DNA of 10,193 bases from Rhodospirillaceae bacterium (GTDB lineage Bacteria > Pseudomonadota > Alphaproteobacteria > Rhodospirillales > Magnetospirillaceae), in the NCBI GenBank assembly GCA_030151865.1, contig JASLCK010000248.1, positions 1 to 10,193 on the forward strand. Direction: 5' to 3'. The translations under genes and the position numbers were made by a program. Of the stretch, positions 1-6,461 are shown one piece after another. The notes under the pieces are model-generated. The model saw only the letters and a program-made list of their open reading frames with translations, had not been told where the DNA came from and searched no databases. Within the stretch, counting starts at the first letter, position 1. Every line of letters starts with the position of its first letter.

Positions 1-1
1 C

Positions 2-169
2 GTACCGATCGTCGCCTGCGGCATTTCCAGCGACGCCCGCGCCGCGGTGGCCGCGATCCACGCTGGCGCCAAGGAATACATCCCGCTGCCGCCCGATCCC
101 GAACTGATCGCCGCGGTACTGGCCGCGGTCGCCAATGACTCCCGCGACATGGTCTATCGCGACGAAGCG
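2..169 (+). pseudogene. FlbD-like receiver-domain fragment (second, inverted copy, truncated)
   Basis: Reading + in the frame starting at base 2 gives about 56 residues, beginning VPIVACGISSD and including AGAKEYIPLPPD, then ending at VYRDEA. This matches residues about 71-126 of the FlbD encoded on the opposite strand at 155-679, with about 39 of 54 positions identical by hand count. It is therefore the end of an FlbD receiver-like domain plus linker, from a related but different gene. The fragment enters from the left edge, so its true start is unseen. After about base 169 the frame stays open but simply reads antisense to the minus-strand flbD, fliN and fliH as far as base 1099; no AAA+ domain follows. 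A paralogue, a second-strain sequence, or a chimera are all possible. The homology is clear; the origin is not. Confidence 0.7.
65..96 (+). repeat. Left arm of a 32-bp perfect inverted repeat
   Basis: Bases 65-96 are identical to the reverse complement of 375-406. The repeat encodes the same peptide, GAKEYIPLPPD, in the two oppositely oriented FlbD-like sequences. It is best explained by conservation of a shared coding segment, and it is not located at the rearrangement point near 155-169. Confidence 0.8.
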
Positions 170-679
170 CTTCTGCGCCCGGCGGCTCTTGCGGTGAACG
201 AAGCGGGCCATCAGCTCCTTACCGGTGCCGGATTCGCCGGTGATCAGGATGGATGCTTCGGACGGGGAAACCTGTTCGGCCATGCGCAGGACATTGCTCA
301 TCACCGGATCGCGGAAAACGATGGCGTGGCTTTCCTCGGTGACGGCGGCGATGACGGCGGCGATCAGATCGGCGTCGGGCGGCAGCGGGATGTATTCCTT
401 GGCGCCCGCCTTGATGGCGCGCACGGCAGCCCCGGCGTCGCTGTCGATGCCGCAGGCCACCACCGGCACGTGGATGCGTTCAGCGGCCAGGCTGTCGATC
501 AGCGCCTTGACGTCAAACTTGACGTCGATCATCACCAGATCGGCCCCTTGGCCCGAGCGCAGGACTTCCAGCGCGCCGTTCAGATTGTCCACATGGGCAA
601 CCCGCGCGCCACGGTTCATGGCGATCTTGCTGGCCGCGCCCACCTGTCCATCCAGGGTGCCGATGATCAGAAGCTGCAT
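155..679 (-). pseudogene. flbD: flbD, sigma-54-dependent flagellar transcriptional activator, 5' part only
   Basis: FlbD is an NtrC-family activator that, with sigma-54, turns on late flagellar genes in alphaproteobacteria; full proteins are about 450 residues. The ATG at 679 lies 36 bases after the fliN stop, with a GGAG about 9 bases upstream. Residues 1-115 form a degenerate receiver domain (MQLLIIGTLDG..., LVMIDVKFD, AGAKEYIPLPPD). The AAA+ domain begins at about 142 with Walker A GESGTGKE (148-155) and continues to KRFVAI (170-175). Homologues continue N-C-A-A at this point; here the sequence changes abruptly to DHVAGV and then reads antisense to the plus-strand FlbD fragment. Walker B, the GAFTGA loop, the rest of AAA+ and the DNA-binding helix-turn-helix are all missing. 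The frame stays open to base 1, so the encoded product would be a chimera with at least 51 unrelated residues. As assembled, this copy should not function. A misassembly would leave the real gene intact. Confidence 0.75.
375..406 (-). repeat. Right arm of the 32-bp perfect inverted repeat
   Basis: This is the reverse complement of 65-96, lying inside the flbD receiver domain. A 278-base spacer separates the arms. Outside the identical core the two copies diverge at many bases, so this is not a recent perfect duplication. Confidence 0.8.
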
Positions 680-715
680 CCTTGCGTACTCCGGGTATCC
701 CTGCCGACTTTAGGA

Positions 716-1039
716 TTAAGTGCGATCGGTCTTGATGATTTCCGTCATGGTCACGCCCAGGCGGTCTTCCACCACGACGACTTCGCCGCGGGCGACCAGA
801 CGGTTGTTGACATAGATGTCGATGGCTTCACCGACCTTGCGGTCCAATTCGACCACCGCGCCGCGTCCCAGCTTCAGCAGTTGGTTGACCTGCATGGTGG
901 CTTTGCCCAGCACGGCGGAAACCTGAACGGGGATGTCGTAAACGGCTTCCAGATCGCGGGCCGTGCGCGGACCGTCGGCCAGATCGTCGCGGTCCTGGCC
1001 GTCGGACTTCAGTTCGTTCAGTTCAAAATTATCCGGCAT
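716..1039 (-). CDS. fliN: FliN, flagellar motor switch / C-ring protein
   Basis: FliN forms the lower cytoplasmic C-ring of the flagellar motor with FliG and FliM, docks FliH-FliI export complexes and takes part in direction switching. The product is 107 residues. A short charged N-terminus is followed by a SpoA/FliN domain from about 33 to 103, with the typical run YDIPVQVSAVLGKATM, then LLKLGRGAVVELD, then VGEAIDIYVNNRLVARGEVVVVEDRLGVTMTEI split over 69-101. Length and motifs are normal for alphaproteobacterial FliN. Two starts are adjacent, GTG at 1042 and ATG at 1039. The ATG is preferred because an AGGAG lies 7 bases upstream of it. The start overlaps the fliH stop, implying translational coupling. 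It is followed 36 bases later by flbD. Confidence 0.95.
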   Translation of the reverse strand: MPDNFELNELKSDGQDRDDLADGPRTARDLEAVYDIPVQVSAVLGKATMQVNQLLKLGRGAVVELDRKVGEAIDIYVNNRLVARGEVVVVEDRLGVTMTEIIKTDRT

Positions 1040-1809
1040 CACTGTTCTCCTTCAACCGCCGCGGAGGGCGCGGGATGGTGCGGGGCGGGTTGTTGCTGAG
1101 TGGGTTCCGGCCCGACCGGCGCGCTCAAGGCGCGGGCGATGATCTGTTCGATTTCAGCCCAGATGCTGGCCTCGTCGCGTTCCGCCCCGCCATCGCCCCA
1201 TTCGACGCGGCAATCGCCCAGGCCCAGCCGAGCGTCGGGGGCAAAAATCAGTTTGCCTTCAAAGCCGCAGGCATCGGCGGCGCGCTGGGCGTGATCGCGC
1301 ACGCCGTCCAACTGGGTGGGGGCGACGCGGATGGTCACGCGCACATCCTGGTCCAACTGCGCCAAAGCCTCGCGCACCACCCCTTCGATTTCGTCCAGGG
1401 AATGGTTGCGGCTGGTTTCCGGCAGCATCTTTTTGACCACGGTGACCGCCACCGCCACGCTGTCGCGTAAGTGATGGTCCAGGGCGATGGCATGGTTCGA
1501 CTTCACCTGCATCATGGCGTCGGACAAAGACGTCATGGCGATGGACAGCATGCGCGACGAGGCTGCTTCGGCGTCCTGTTGGCCCCGCATGCGGCCCTGC
1601 TCGTAAGCCTGCTCGCGGGCCAACTGCAAGTCTTCTTCCGAAAAGGTGGGCGGCGGCGGGGGCGGCGGCACATCGTCGATGATCACCGGTTCGGGCAGCA
1701 GCAAATCTTCGTCGTCCTGCCCTTCGTAAAAGGATTCTTCTTCCTCCACCGGCTTTTCCGGGGCATCGAAGTCCATGTCGAACAGGTATTTTTGAAGAGT
1801 GGGTGCCAT
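1039..1809 (-). CDS. fliH: FliH, flagellar export ATPase regulator/stator
   Basis: FliH binds the type III export ATPase FliI, restrains its activity and tethers it to the C-ring through FliN. The product is 256 residues. It has a short conserved-looking start (QKYLFDMDFD), an acidic stretch (22-47), a run of seven prolines (48-54), a helical segment rich in Gln/Ala/Gly (about 60-100), and a FliH/YscL-type C-terminal domain. That domain includes VVKKMLP (124-130) and the signature FAPDARLGLGDCRVEW (189-204) followed by GDGGAERD. The tail after about 230 is low-complexity Pro/Gln/His. The ATG at 1809 lies 3 bases after the fliG stop, and its own stop overlaps the fliN start. Identity rests on the C-terminal motifs and the position between fliG and fliN; the N-terminal third is poorly conserved in this family. 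Confidence 0.9.
   Translation of the reverse strand: MAPTLQKYLFDMDFDAPEKPVEEEESFYEGQDDEDLLLPEPVIIDDVPPPPPPPTFSEEDLQLAREQAYEQGRMRGQQDAEAASSRMLSIAMTSLSDAMMQVKSNHAIALDHHLRDSVAVAVTVVKKMLPETSRNHSLDEIEGVVREALAQLDQDVRVTIRVAPTQLDGVRDHAQRAADACGFEGKLIFAPDARLGLGDCRVEWGDGGAERDEASIWAEIEQIIARALSAPVGPEPTQQQPAPHHPAPSAAVEGEQ
1047..1051 (-). promoter_or_regulatory. Ribosome binding site of fliN
   Basis: AGGAG on the minus strand sits 7 bases before ATG 1039 and only 4 before GTG 1042, favouring the ATG start. It lies within the last codons of fliH. Confidence 0.6.
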
Positions 1810-1812
1810 CGC

Positions 1813-2823
1813 TTAGTACACCAGTTCGTCTTCTTCGCGGCCTTCCGAGATGACGATCTGACCGCTGGCGGCCAGTTCCTTCGCCATCACGACGATCAGG
1901 CTTTGGGCCTGATCGACGTCGCGCAGACGGACCGGGCCCATGGCGTCCATGTCTTCGCGCAGCATCTTGCCCGCGCGTTCCGACATATTCTTGAAGAACA
2001 GTTCCTTGACGGTGTCCGAACCACCCTTCAGGGCCAGCGCCAGCTTGTCCTTTTCCACGTGACGCAGCAGCGTTTGGATACCCGCCATATCGACGCGCAC
2101 CAAATCTTCGAAGGTGAACATCAACTGCTTGATGCGCTCGGCGGATTCGCGGTTGCGTTCCTCCAGCGCGCTCATGAAGCGGTTTTCGGCGTTGCGGTCC
2201 AGGTTGTTGAAGATGTCGGCCATCAGTTCGTGGGCATCGCGCCGCGCCGTGCGCGCCAGGTTCGACATGAATTCGGTGCGCAGGGTCTTTTCGACGCCGT
2301 CCAGCACTTCCTTCTGCACCGCCTCCATGCGCAGCATGCGCATGATCACTTCCATGGCGAAGTTTTCCGGCAGCAGGGACAGCACGCGCGCCGCATGGTC
2401 GGGCTTGATCTTGGCCAGCACCACCGCGACGGTCTGGGGGTATTCGTTTTTCAGATAATTGGCCAGCACCGTTTCGTTGACGTTGCCCAGCTTGTCCCAC
2501 ATGGTGCGCCCGGCCGGACCACGGATTTCTTCCATGATCATTTCGACGCGGTCCTTGGGCAGCGTCTTCAGCAGCAGGCGTTCGGTGCTTTCGAACGAAC
2601 CGACCAGCGAGCCGGTCGAGGAAATCTGATCGGCGAATTCCACAAACAGACGTTCCACCAGCCCGGCATTGACGGTGCCCAGGTTGGCCATGGTCTGCGA
2701 CAGTTCCTTGATTTCCTCGTCGTCCATCATGGCGAACAGGCGCGAAGATTGCTCCTCGCCGAGCGAGAGCATCAGGATGGCGGCTTTCTGCGAACCGCTA
2801 AGGCTGCGATAGTCTTCTTTCAC
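1813..2823 (-). CDS. fliG: FliG, flagellar rotor switch protein
   Basis: FliG sits on the MS ring and converts stator force into rotation. The product is 336 residues, the normal length. The N-terminal FliF-binding domain starts SGSQKAAILMLSLGEE (9-24). The middle domain carries EYPQT (127-131), equivalent to the EHPQ motif. The MFTFEDL hinge is at 235-241. The C-terminal torque domain contains the expected charged helix, with R283, R289-E290-D291 and R299 lining up with the motor-critical charges known in E. coli FliG. The start is GTG at 2823, 35 bases after the fliF stop, with only a weak Shine-Dalgarno. The protein ends EDELVY. It is the second gene of the fliF-fliG-fliH-fliN-flbD operon. 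Confidence 0.97.
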   Translation of the reverse strand: MKEDYRSLSGSQKAAILMLSLGEEQSSRLFAMMDDEEIKELSQTMANLGTVNAGLVERLFVEFADQISSTGSLVGSFESTERLLLKTLPKDRVEMIMEEIRGPAGRTMWDKLGNVNETVLANYLKNEYPQTVAVVLAKIKPDHAARVLSLLPENFAMEVIMRMLRMEAVQKEVLDGVEKTLRTEFMSNLARTARRDAHELMADIFNNLDRNAENRFMSALEERNRESAERIKQLMFTFEDLVRVDMAGIQTLLRHVEKDKLALALKGGSDTVKELFFKNMSERAGKMLREDMDAMGPVRLRDVDQAQSLIVVMAKELAASGQIVISEGREEDELVY

Positions 2824-2858
2824 GTGGGTCCAACCTTATGCTTTGACGCTATCCATGA

Positions 2859-4526
2859 TCAGATGTCCGAATACATCCAGGCGCGGATAATGGACAATGC
2901 TTCTTCCGGATGTTTCTCCACGATCTCGCCGATCTTGCGGATAGACGAGGCTTTGACGCGGCCCTCGACCTTATCGATGTCGATAAGTTCGTCCACGTTA
3001 TCCAGTTCTTCCGGCAGCATGCCGGGAGCCGGGGCCGGCGGCGCGCCCATGGCGGCCAGCAGCGGCGGGCTCATGCTTTGATCGGTCAACAAGCCGTGGG
3101 CATCGGCCCCGCCGCTGGCGGCGGCCATGCTTTCCACGGCGCGGCTGACCAGCGGGCGCAGCACCAGCAGCAGGAACAGGATGGCGACCACCGACAGACC
3201 CAGATTGGACGCGATCCGCTCGACGAAATCGCGGTCCATGCCGAACAGCTTGTTGGCTTCGGGATCGGGCTCGGGTTCATCATGCCCGGCAAAGGGCATG
3301 GAGCGCACTTCCACCTGATCGCCGCGGTTGGCGTCATAGCCGATGGCCGAACGCACCAGATCGGCGATCTGTTCCATCTGCTTTTCGTCACGCGGCTGAT
3401 AGGTCATCTTCTTTTGACCTTCGCCGGGCGGCAGATAAACGCCGTCCACCATCACGGCAGCGGTGATGCGCTTGATGGAACCCAGTTCCTTGACGTGGTT
3501 CTTCACCACCTTGGAAATTTCGTAATTGATGGTTTCCTGGGTGCGGTTCTGCTTGCTCTGGCTGCGCGCGCCCGCATTGTTGGCGCCTGCATCCGGCAGG
3601 TTCTGCTGCACGCTGACCGAGGAATTTTCAGCATCGGTGGTCGAGGAATCTTCGCCCACCGTCACCTGGGACCGCACCACCTTGCTTTCCGGGTCATAGG
3701 TTTCGCTGGTGGTGGCGATGCGGTCGAAATCCATTTCCACCGACACTTCGGCGCGCACGCGGTCCGGCCCCAAGGACCGTTCCAGCATCTCTTCGATGGT
3801 GCGCTGCAAGCGTTGTTCGGTGGCCAGTTTCATCTCGTCGGCATTGTCGGACATAGCCGTCTTGTCGTCGTCGGTGCCGCGCGCCAGCAAGGTGCCGCGA
3901 TCATCGATGATGGAAATGCGCGACGGCTTCAGCTTGGGCACGGCGGTCGCCACCAGATGCTGAATACCCTGGACCTGCCCTTTGTTAAGGCGGCGGTTGC
4001 CGTCCATCTTCAAGACGATCGAAGCCGAGGGTTCCTGCATTTCGCGGGTAAACACCTCGCGCTTGGGCATCACCAGATGCACGCGCGCCGACTTGATGCC
4101 TTCGATGGTTTTGATGGTGCGCGACAGTTCGCCTTCGGTGGCGCGCACCAGATTGACGTTCTGCATAAAGCTGGTGGAGCCTAGAACGTCGCTTTTATCG
4201 AACAGTTCGTACCCGCTGGTGGCCGACCCGCTGCTAGGCAGCTGCTGTTCGGCCATCTTGACGCGCAGATCCAGCTTGCGGTCCTTGGGCACCCAGATTT
4301 CCGAACCTTCACGGCGCAGTTCGTAAGGAACCTTGTCGGTTTGCAGCTTGCTGACGATCTGGTTGGCATCGGCCAGTTCCAGCCCGCCATAGAGCAATTC
4401 CATCGGCGGCGACGACATCCGCGCCATCAGATAGATGACAAACGCCAGCACCGCCACGCCGCCGCCGGCGATGGCGGTCAGGCGCATTGTGCCAAGGTTC
4501 TTTAGGGACTGAAGGAATGCGTTCAC
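2859..4526 (-). CDS. fliF: FliF, flagellar MS-ring protein
   Basis: FliF multimerises in the inner membrane to form the MS ring, the base on which the rotor and export gate are built. The product is 555 residues, a usual length. A first membrane segment lies at about 14-34. The YscJ/FliF ring-building motifs follow, with GGLELADANQIVSKL (47-61), Q-L-P-SSG and SARVHLVMPKREVF (146-159). A long periplasmic region contains a low-complexity S/Q/N stretch at 295-330. The second membrane segment is at about 442-460 (LGLSVVAILFLLLVLRPLV). The cytoplasmic tail ends in the acidic/helical FliG-binding peptide at about 510-555. The start is GTG at 4526; the next in-frame ATG would remove 13 residues of the conserved N-terminus. 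It is the first gene of the basal-body operon, 212 bases after neuD on the same strand. Confidence 0.97.
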   Translation of the reverse strand: MNAFLQSLKNLGTMRLTAIAGGGVAVLAFVIYLMARMSSPPMELLYGGLELADANQIVSKLQTDKVPYELRREGSEIWVPKDRKLDLRVKMAEQQLPSSGSATSGYELFDKSDVLGSTSFMQNVNLVRATEGELSRTIKTIEGIKSARVHLVMPKREVFTREMQEPSASIVLKMDGNRRLNKGQVQGIQHLVATAVPKLKPSRISIIDDRGTLLARGTDDDKTAMSDNADEMKLATEQRLQRTIEEMLERSLGPDRVRAEVSVEMDFDRIATTSETYDPESKVVRSQVTVGEDSSTTDAENSSVSVQQNLPDAGANNAGARSQSKQNRTQETINYEISKVVKNHVKELGSIKRITAAVMVDGVYLPPGEGQKKMTYQPRDEKQMEQIADLVRSAIGYDANRGDQVEVRSMPFAGHDEPEPDPEANKLFGMDRDFVERIASNLGLSVVAILFLLLVLRPLVSRAVESMAAASGGADAHGLLTDQSMSPPLLAAMGAPPAPAPGMLPEELDNVDELIDIDKVEGRVKASSIRKIGEIVEKHPEEALSIIRAWMYSDI

Positions 4527-4581
4527 TGTCCAGGCACCTTAAGGCGCGGTTCTGCTCGCGCGGCTAACTCAACATATGGAC

Positions 4582-4611
4582 GCTATACTGGGAAGATGAA
4601 GGAGAGGTTAA
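4582..4611 (-). promoter_or_regulatory. Possible promoter upstream of fliF
   Basis: On the minus strand TTAACC (4606-4611), an 18-base spacer and TATAGC (4582-4587) form a weak sigma-70-like pair about 55 bases before fliF. The same TTAA is followed after 7 bases by TTCA, a partial match to the CtrA pattern TTAA-N7-TTAA that controls early flagellar genes in some alphaproteobacteria. I see no good sigma-54 -24/-12 element here. Matches are weak and position-based. Confidence 0.25.
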
Positions 4612-4615
4612 TAGG

Positions 4616-4630
4616 CGGCAAATCTTGCCG
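4616..4630. other. Short perfect hairpin in the neuD-fliF spacer
   Basis: CGGCAA, a 3-base loop (ATC) and TTGCCG form a 6-bp stem. There is no T-run after it on either strand, so it is not a typical terminator. It lies just upstream of the candidate fliF promoter and could be an operator or have no role. The rest of the 212-base spacer (4527-4738) shows no gene I can support. Confidence 0.3.
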
Positions 4631-4720
4631 GGTGACCGAGGAGCGAGTGCCATCAGACGATAGGAATTCTGGTGTGACTGCGTCCTTGAGCGCAATTACT
4701 AGTTGTTGAAATCAGTTGGC

Positions 4721-4735
4721 CCACCAGAAGGGTGG
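4721..4735 (-). terminator. Weak hairpin just after neuD
   Basis: CCACC-CTTCT-GGTGG forms a 5-bp stem 3 bases after the neuD stop. No T-run follows, so intrinsic termination would be weak at best and readthrough into the fliF operon remains possible. Confidence 0.2.
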
Positions 4736-4738
4736 ATG

Positions 4739-5371
4739 CTAGAAGGGGCGGGCTGGGGTGCCAGCTACCCGTGCCTCGTCGGCGACCGGGCGGACCACGG
4801 TGGCTCCGGCTGCGATCAATGCGCCCGCCCCGACGTGAAGACCCTGAATGATGGTGGCGCCAGCCCCCACATGGCTTGCCTCTCCGACCTTTACGTCGCC
4901 GCATAAAACGCAGCCGGTGGCTAAATGGACATGGGCCGCGATGGTGCAGTCATGGTCCACTACAGCACGGCTGTTAACGATCACATTGTCGCCGATGCGA
5001 CAGCCGGTCTGCACCACGGCTCCGGCCATGACCACGGCGCCCTGTTCCAAGGTGGCGGTGGGATCGACAAAGGCGGCGGGGTGAACCAGGGTGGCGAAAC
5101 GAAACCCGGCGGTCCGGAATTTTTCCATGATCCGGCGACGCAATGGGGATGGGCCAACCATGCCGACGCCCAAAATCAGTTCGACGGTATTGGGGGCAAA
5201 GGTCAGGACAGCGTCGTCCGACGTCAGGGCCACGGCCCCCAGACGCATCGCCAGATCGTCAGCCCCGTCCGGGGCGGCCACGGCGACGACCGAGCGCCCG
5301 GCCGCCAGCAGGGTCGATGCGACCACGCGGGCATGCCCACCTGCGCCCAGAATGATGACAGGACGGCTCAT
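4739..5371 (-). CDS. neuD: NeuD/PglD-family acetyltransferase, probable LegH
   Basis: This sialic-acid O-/N-acetyltransferase-family protein uses acetyl-CoA. Its 210 residues show the family's two parts. The N-terminal Rossmann-like nucleotide-sugar domain carries GAGGHA (9-14). A left-handed beta-helix of hexapeptide repeats follows from about 100, including TLEQGAVVMAGAVV, RIGDNVIVNSRAVVDHDC and VGAGATIIQG, ending in the usual V-AGTPAR (202-208). His140 in DHDC corresponds to the catalytic His of PglD. In a legB-legC-legG-legI operon the missing step is N-acetylation of the 4-amino sugar nucleotide (LegH), so this is the likely role. O-acetylation of the finished sugar (NeuD sense) cannot be excluded from sequence. 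Its ATG overlaps the neuB stop by 4 bases (ATGA) and has a strong AGGAGG upstream. It is last in the operon. Confidence 0.9.
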   Translation of the reverse strand: MSRPVIILGAGGHARVVASTLLAAGRSVVAVAAPDGADDLAMRLGAVALTSDDAVLTFAPNTVELILGVGMVGPSPLRRRIMEKFRTAGFRFATLVHPAAFVDPTATLEQGAVVMAGAVVQTGCRIGDNVIVNSRAVVDHDCTIAAHVHLATGCVLCGDVKVGEASHVGAGATIIQGLHVGAGALIAAGATVVRPVADEARVAGTPARPF

Positions 5372-6450
5372 GCTTCCTCCTGGTCGATTGGTTCGTCGGG
5401 ATCATAGGCGCGGCGGGCGGGGCGATCCAACAAGGACCAATACGCCATGGGGGAAAGTCCGCCCGCCGGGCGTTTCGCGGTCAGGGTGTCGGAACTGAAC
5501 AACTCTCCCGCCGCGATCGGACGGGCGGCGACCAACGACCGGCGGGCAATGGGGATGTTCAGGCTTTCCGACGGTGTTGGTTCTTTGTTTCCGGTCCCAA
5601 GTGCGGTTTCGACCGCGCGAATGTCGCGCACCATCTGGGCCAGTTCGCCCGGTTCCAGCGATGCCTTGTGATCGGGGCCGGGTAGATTGCGGTCCAGGGT
5701 GAAATGCTTTTCGATCACCACGGCGTCGCGGGCCGCCGCCGCCACGGGAACGACGATGCCTTGCGAATGATCGGAATAGCCGACCGGCAGGCCGAATTCA
5801 GCGCGCATGCGATCCATGGCGCGCAGATTGATCTCGGCCAGGGGAGCGGGGTATTCGGTGGTGCAGTGCAGCAGCGTCATGCGTTCCCGCAAGGCTTCCC
5901 GGCAATCGGGGCGGGCGAGAACGTCTGTCGTGTCCAACTGTCCGGTGGGCGGCGCGCCTGTGGTCCAGACGGTGGCGAACAGGGCCAGGGCATCGGCTAT
6001 TTCGGCCATCCGGCACATGCCGCTCGACAAGATGACCGGCAGTCCGGTGGCGGCAAAAGCGGCCAGCAGCGGGCCATTGGTGACTTCGCCCGACGGAACT
6101 TTCAGGCGGCGGATACCGATTTGATCGACCAGCAGGCGCAGACTGACGACATCAAAGGCCGTCGACATGAACTCGATGCCGCGCTCATGGCAGCGCTGCG
6201 CCAGGGCATTATGCATGTCGTCCGACAGCTCCAAGCGGCGCAACATGGCCAATTGTCCATCGTCGCTGCCCGTAGCCGCTTGTTGATAGCGGGCCTTGGG
6301 CGCATTGGCCGCAGCCAGCAGATCAGCGCGGAAGGTCTGAAACTTGACGGCGTCGGCACCTGCGCGGGCGGCTTCATCCACCAAAGCCAACGCCATGTCG
6401 AGACTGCCGTTATGATTGACCCCGGCTTCGGCGATGATGAATACGGCCAT
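5368..6450 (-). CDS. neuB: NeuB/LegI-family nonulosonic acid synthase
   Basis: This enzyme condenses phosphoenolpyruvate with a 2-acetamido mannose-type sugar to make a nine-carbon acid: N-acetylneuraminate for NeuB, or legionaminate from 2,4-diacetamido-2,4,6-trideoxymannose for LegI. It is metal dependent and cytoplasmic. The 360 residues are full length. The TIM barrel starts IIAEAGVNHNGS (5-16) and continues with AVKFQTF (34-40), KVPSGE (117-122), LHCTTEYP (194-201), GYSDHS (224-229) and EKHFTLDRNLPGPDHK (247-262). The C-terminal SAF/antifreeze-like domain runs from about 299 to 356, with ARRSLVAARPIAAGE and AYDPDEPI. The sugar substrate is inferred from the flanking legB and legC, which make 4-amino-6-deoxy sugars not used for plain sialic acid. 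The ATG at 6450 is 9 bases after the neuC stop, with AGGAAG overlapping that stop. Confidence 0.95.
   Translation of the reverse strand: MAVFIIAEAGVNHNGSLDMALALVDEAARAGADAVKFQTFRADLLAAANAPKARYQQAATGSDDGQLAMLRRLELSDDMHNALAQRCHERGIEFMSTAFDVVSLRLLVDQIGIRRLKVPSGEVTNGPLLAAFAATGLPVILSSGMCRMAEIADALALFATVWTTGAPPTGQLDTTDVLARPDCREALRERMTLLHCTTEYPAPLAEINLRAMDRMRAEFGLPVGYSDHSQGIVVPVAAAARDAVVIEKHFTLDRNLPGPDHKASLEPGELAQMVRDIRAVETALGTGNKEPTPSESLNIPIARRSLVAARPIAAGELFSSDTLTAKRPAGGLSPMAYWSLLDRPARRAYDPDEPIDQEEA
5376..5381 (-). promoter_or_regulatory. Strong ribosome binding site of neuD
   Basis: AGGAGG on the minus strand, 4 bases before ATG 5371, lies inside the 3' end of neuB. It is the best Shine-Dalgarno in the cluster and confirms the start that overlaps the neuB stop. 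Confidence 0.6.
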
Positions 6451-6455
6451 GCTTG

Positions 6456-6461
6456 CTTCCT
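6456..6461 (-). promoter_or_regulatory. Ribosome binding site of neuB
   Basis: AGGAAG on the minus strand overlaps the neuC TAG stop and lies 5 bases before ATG 6450, supporting that start and close translational linkage. Confidence 0.55.

Noticed and set aside
47..1099. A 350-codon plus-strand open frame at the left edge
   Set aside because: Only its first part to about base 169 is real FlbD-like sequence; the remainder is antisense to flbD, fliN and fliH and is not counted as a gene.
1259..2500. A 413-codon minus-strand open frame overlapping fliG and fliH
   Set aside because: It is a +1-type shadow of two well-supported genes, with an Arg/Gly-rich sequence and no family resemblance.
1471..3081. 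A 536-codon open frame on the plus strand opposite fliH, fliG and the end of fliF
   Set aside because: Its translation is rich in His, Gln, Arg and Phe with no recognisable domain, as expected for the antisense frame of GC-rich coding DNA. The minus strand holds clear fliG and fliF.
2910..4184. A 424-codon plus-strand open frame opposite fliF
   Set aside because: Same antisense composition (His/Gly/Ala/Gln-rich), fully covered by fliF, no ribosome site or domain.
4645..4665. TGGCAC on the minus strand in the neuD-fliF spacer as a sigma-54 promoter
   Set aside because: The -24-like TGGCAC is present, but the -12 position reads CCTC instead of TTGC at the required spacing.
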